Assembly: GCF_029109325.1 (NCBI RefSeq)
Contig: NZ_JAQKQJ010000010.1
Coordinates: 1,320,577-1,384,576 of the forward strand
Reading direction: 5' to 3'
DNA length: 64,000 nucleotides
DNA from: Nodosilinea sp. PGN35
Lineage (GTDB): Bacteria > Cyanobacteriota > Cyanobacteriia > Phormidesmidales > Phormidesmidaceae
Part shown: in pieces, positions 62,457 through 64,000 of the stretch
How the letters are laid out: the number at the start of each line of letters is the position of its first letter
Position numbering within the stretch: the stretch's first letter is position 1
The notes under the pieces: model-generated
The model's input: only the letters and a program-made list of their open reading frames with translations
Database searches by the model: none
Told to the model about the DNA's origin: nothing
Program-made: the position numbers and the translations under genes

Positions 62457-63047
62457 TTAAAACATAGGTGAGCGGGCTTCAAAACTGCAACCTAATCGGC
62501 CTGATTCATGAGGCAGAAATACGTAGCCAATTTCATTTTTCTCATCACAAGCCAATGGGTATCTGCCATAGATACATTCGATGTAATTTCCTTGTGTATC
62601 CACAACTACAGAGTGGTGAAATAGTTTAATTATAATTTGATTGTGTGTTTGATCGATCTCCATTACAGAAGCACCTTTGCGTTTCCGAATGGCTTCAGGA
62701 ATATTTTTCATGTCTATTAATTTATCGATCAGCTCAATCGAGTCTTTATTTTCTACCAAGTACGGCCATGATGGATGATATGGAAAATTTATTGGGACAC
62801 TGCCAGTAATAAGATAGCCATGGGAGATTTTTAGGGTAGACTTACCATTATGCAATTCCCATGCAACATTGTGACAATTTGTGCCAACTTTGGCGGTAAT
62901 TTCAATTATAGTATTCTTCAATTTTTCACAGGGAAAGATTCTGTTAACGAAGCATCCAGTATTCATTTGGTGAAATATACTATCAAAGTCAATGTCTTGA
63001 AAGTCCTTATTTTGCGAAGAAGATGTTGGTGAAAGCTCAGTAAACAT
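62457..63047 (-). CDS. Unknown protein in the AT-rich island
   Basis: The 196-residue soluble protein is AT-rich in DNA with no recognised motif. Four or more Cys are scattered ('CFVNRIFPCEKLK', 'CIYGRYPLACDEKN'). It is convergent with the ATPase gene (64 bp) and shares its composition, so the two may have arrived together. Confidence 0.6.
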   Translation of the reverse strand: MFTELSPTSSSQNKDFQDIDFDSIFHQMNTGCFVNRIFPCEKLKNTIIEITAKVGTNCHNVAWELHNGKSTLKISHGYLITGSVPINFPYHPSWPYLVENKDSIELIDKLIDMKNIPEAIRKRKGASVMEIDQTHNQIIIKLFHHSVVVDTQGNYIECIYGRYPLACDEKNEIGYVFLPHESGRLGCSFEARSPMF

Positions 63048-63237
63048 GATTTGGTAGTAGCTCTTTATATCTCTAAAACATTTTAATCTTAATCACGCTT
63101 CGAGAACAGTTGTCAACCTACAAAATATTGGCGATTGTAATCTTTCCCCTTGGTCGCAATGAACCGTTGAGCCTTATTCAATTCCTTTTATCATCTGCAT
63201 AAAATAGAAATCTCACTCTTGAAGTTGAATCTTCGCC

Positions 63238-63441
63238 ATGAGTAACCTGATATCCACCAGCTTCACCATCGAAACCGAGCAGGAAAATGACGGTCGCTGG
63301 ATTGCTGAAATTTTGGAGGTCCCTGGTGCCCTGGTCTATGGCGACAACCAGCAGCAGGCCGTCGCCCAAGTCAAAGCCCTAGCCCTGCGCGTGATTGCCG
63401 ACAAACAAGACCATGTTGAAATAGACCTTGCTAGCAGCTAA
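63238..63441 (+). CDS. HicB-like antitoxin
   Basis: The 67-residue product 'TSFTIETEQENDGRWIAEILEVPGALVYGDNQQQAVAQVKALALRVIAD' is the partial RNase H-like HicB fold. It is shorter than usual (no C-terminal DNA-binding domain), as in many cyanobacterial orphan HicB proteins. No HicA gene adjoins; the next gene is a DUF2281 protein after a good AGGAGG site. Confidence 0.8.
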   Translation: MSNLISTSFTIETEQENDGRWIAEILEVPGALVYGDNQQQAVAQVKALALRVIADKQDHVEIDLASS

Positions 63442-63477
63442 TTATTTAAACTTTATCGAAAATTAGGAGGGTAATAA

Positions 63478-63714
63478 ATGACGCTAGAATCTTCCATTTT
63501 GAAAAATATTCACAAGCTGCCTGAATCCATTCAACAGTCTGTGTTGCTTTACACAGAATTTTTGGTTAGCCGCTATGCCAAAGACTCTGCTGGGACTACA
63601 GAAGATGAGGCCCCTCAGAACTTGCGCCTGGCAGGCTCTATGAAAGGAACTTTTGTATCGCCACTACCTGACAACTTTGACGAGCCCTTGGAAGAGCTTG
63701 AAGAGTATATGTAA
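63478..63714 (+). CDS. DUF2281 antitoxin-like protein
   Basis: The 78-residue protein opens with the DUF2281 pattern 'ILKNIHKLPESIQQSVLLYTEFLVSRY' and has an acidic C-terminus ('LPDNFDEPLEELEEYM'). It is typical of small VapB-like antitoxins in cyanobacteria. AGGAGGG precedes the ATG. No intact toxin gene is visible in the remaining 290 bp. Confidence 0.8.
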   Translation: MTLESSILKNIHKLPESIQQSVLLYTEFLVSRYAKDSAGTTEDEAPQNLRLAGSMKGTFVSPLPDNFDEPLEELEEYM

Positions 63715-63761
63715 TGAGAAAGAATCCATGGTAAGTCCCACAGGGGTACAGAGGCTAATTG

Positions 63762-63902
63762 ATGAAGATTCCAAGCGATGCCATCATTCCAGATGAAAAG
63801 CTTACTCGCTATTTGCTGGTACCCAAAGCTAGAAACGACAAGTCTAAGTTTTTAGCCCAAGCTGGCTTTACCTCCGACATTCCGCAGGTTGACAGGAACT
63901 AA
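63762..63902 (+). pseudogene. Truncated DUF6883-like fragment
   Basis: The ATG at 63762 begins 'MKIPSDAIIPDEKLTRYLLV', then 'KSKFLAQAGFT', which I recognise as the start of DUF6883-type proteins of about 100 residues. The frame stops after 46 residues with a divergent tail. An additional short frame ('KANDFAAFFREVANLLD', up to 63993) may be another remnant. Confidence 0.5.
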
Positions 63903-64000
63903 TTTAGGAGGTAGTACCGGCAAGCCGGAAAACCCATAAGGCGAATGATTTTGCTGCGTTCTTCCGAGAGGTTGCTAACCTGCTGGACTGACCCTACAGA

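Overview
The window reads as chromosomal DNA of a filamentous, Leptolyngbya- or Nodosilinea-like cyanobacterium. The basis is a GC-rich composition, many HIP1 octamers (GCGATCGC) on both strands, and cyanobacterial gene families such as Ycf46, DUF1361, type 2 IPP isomerase and an SLH/beta-helix surface protein. No rRNA or tRNA gene and no multi-repeat CRISPR array was found by eye.

Layout. 0-12.7 kb is core: two lipoproteins, a flavoprotein without redox residues, exopolyphosphatase, a three-gene membrane cluster, an SLH surface protein, a methyltransferase and a GT39 glycosyltransferase. 12.8-20 kb holds an overlapping pair, a P-loop ATPase followed by a 1923-residue STAND NTPase with TPRs and 14 nearly identical WD40 repeats. 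Its architecture resembles conflict or defence proteins. 20-21.8 kb is a scar region with a 21-nt minisatellite, a TA-flanked MITE, a broken gene and a DUF4160/DUF2442 pair. 21.9-25 kb is uvrA.

25.0-39.3 kb is an integrated phage-like element. It has a minimal tyrosine integrase coupled to a 34-residue membrane protein, a rightward block of translationally coupled structural-type genes with a tail-fibre-like N-terminus, HNH and GIY-YIG nucleases, an operator-flanked promoter and several orphan genes. No terminase, portal or capsid gene is recognisable. Near its right end lies a complete hammerhead ribozyme core (37678-37727). The stop codon of the upstream gene forms the stem II tetraloop. 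The predicted 3' cleavage product begins a structured, roughly 240-nt leader of an IS110-type DEDD recombinase gene. IS110 elements carry guide (bridge) RNAs in such flanks, so ribozyme, leader and recombinase together are the strongest novelty candidate here.

39.6-60.2 kb returns to core functions: GT61, Ycf46 AAA ATPase, DUF1361, an S10 peptidase, a TerB-like protein, PyrR, type 2 IPP isomerase, a dynamin/Era-like GTPase, a GAP-family transporter, a CysQ-type phosphatase, a PfkB kinase, an MFS exporter, MazE with a decapitated MazF, a PPOX flavoprotein, a cation antiporter, an Hsp70-like protein and dihydroorotase. 60.2-64 kb is accessory: a repeat element, a conserved small gene with a switch-like leader, decayed toxin-antitoxin pieces and a markedly AT-rich island carrying an AAA ATPase and an unknown gene.

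All calls come from reading the sequence. Family names rest on recognised motifs, not on database searches.
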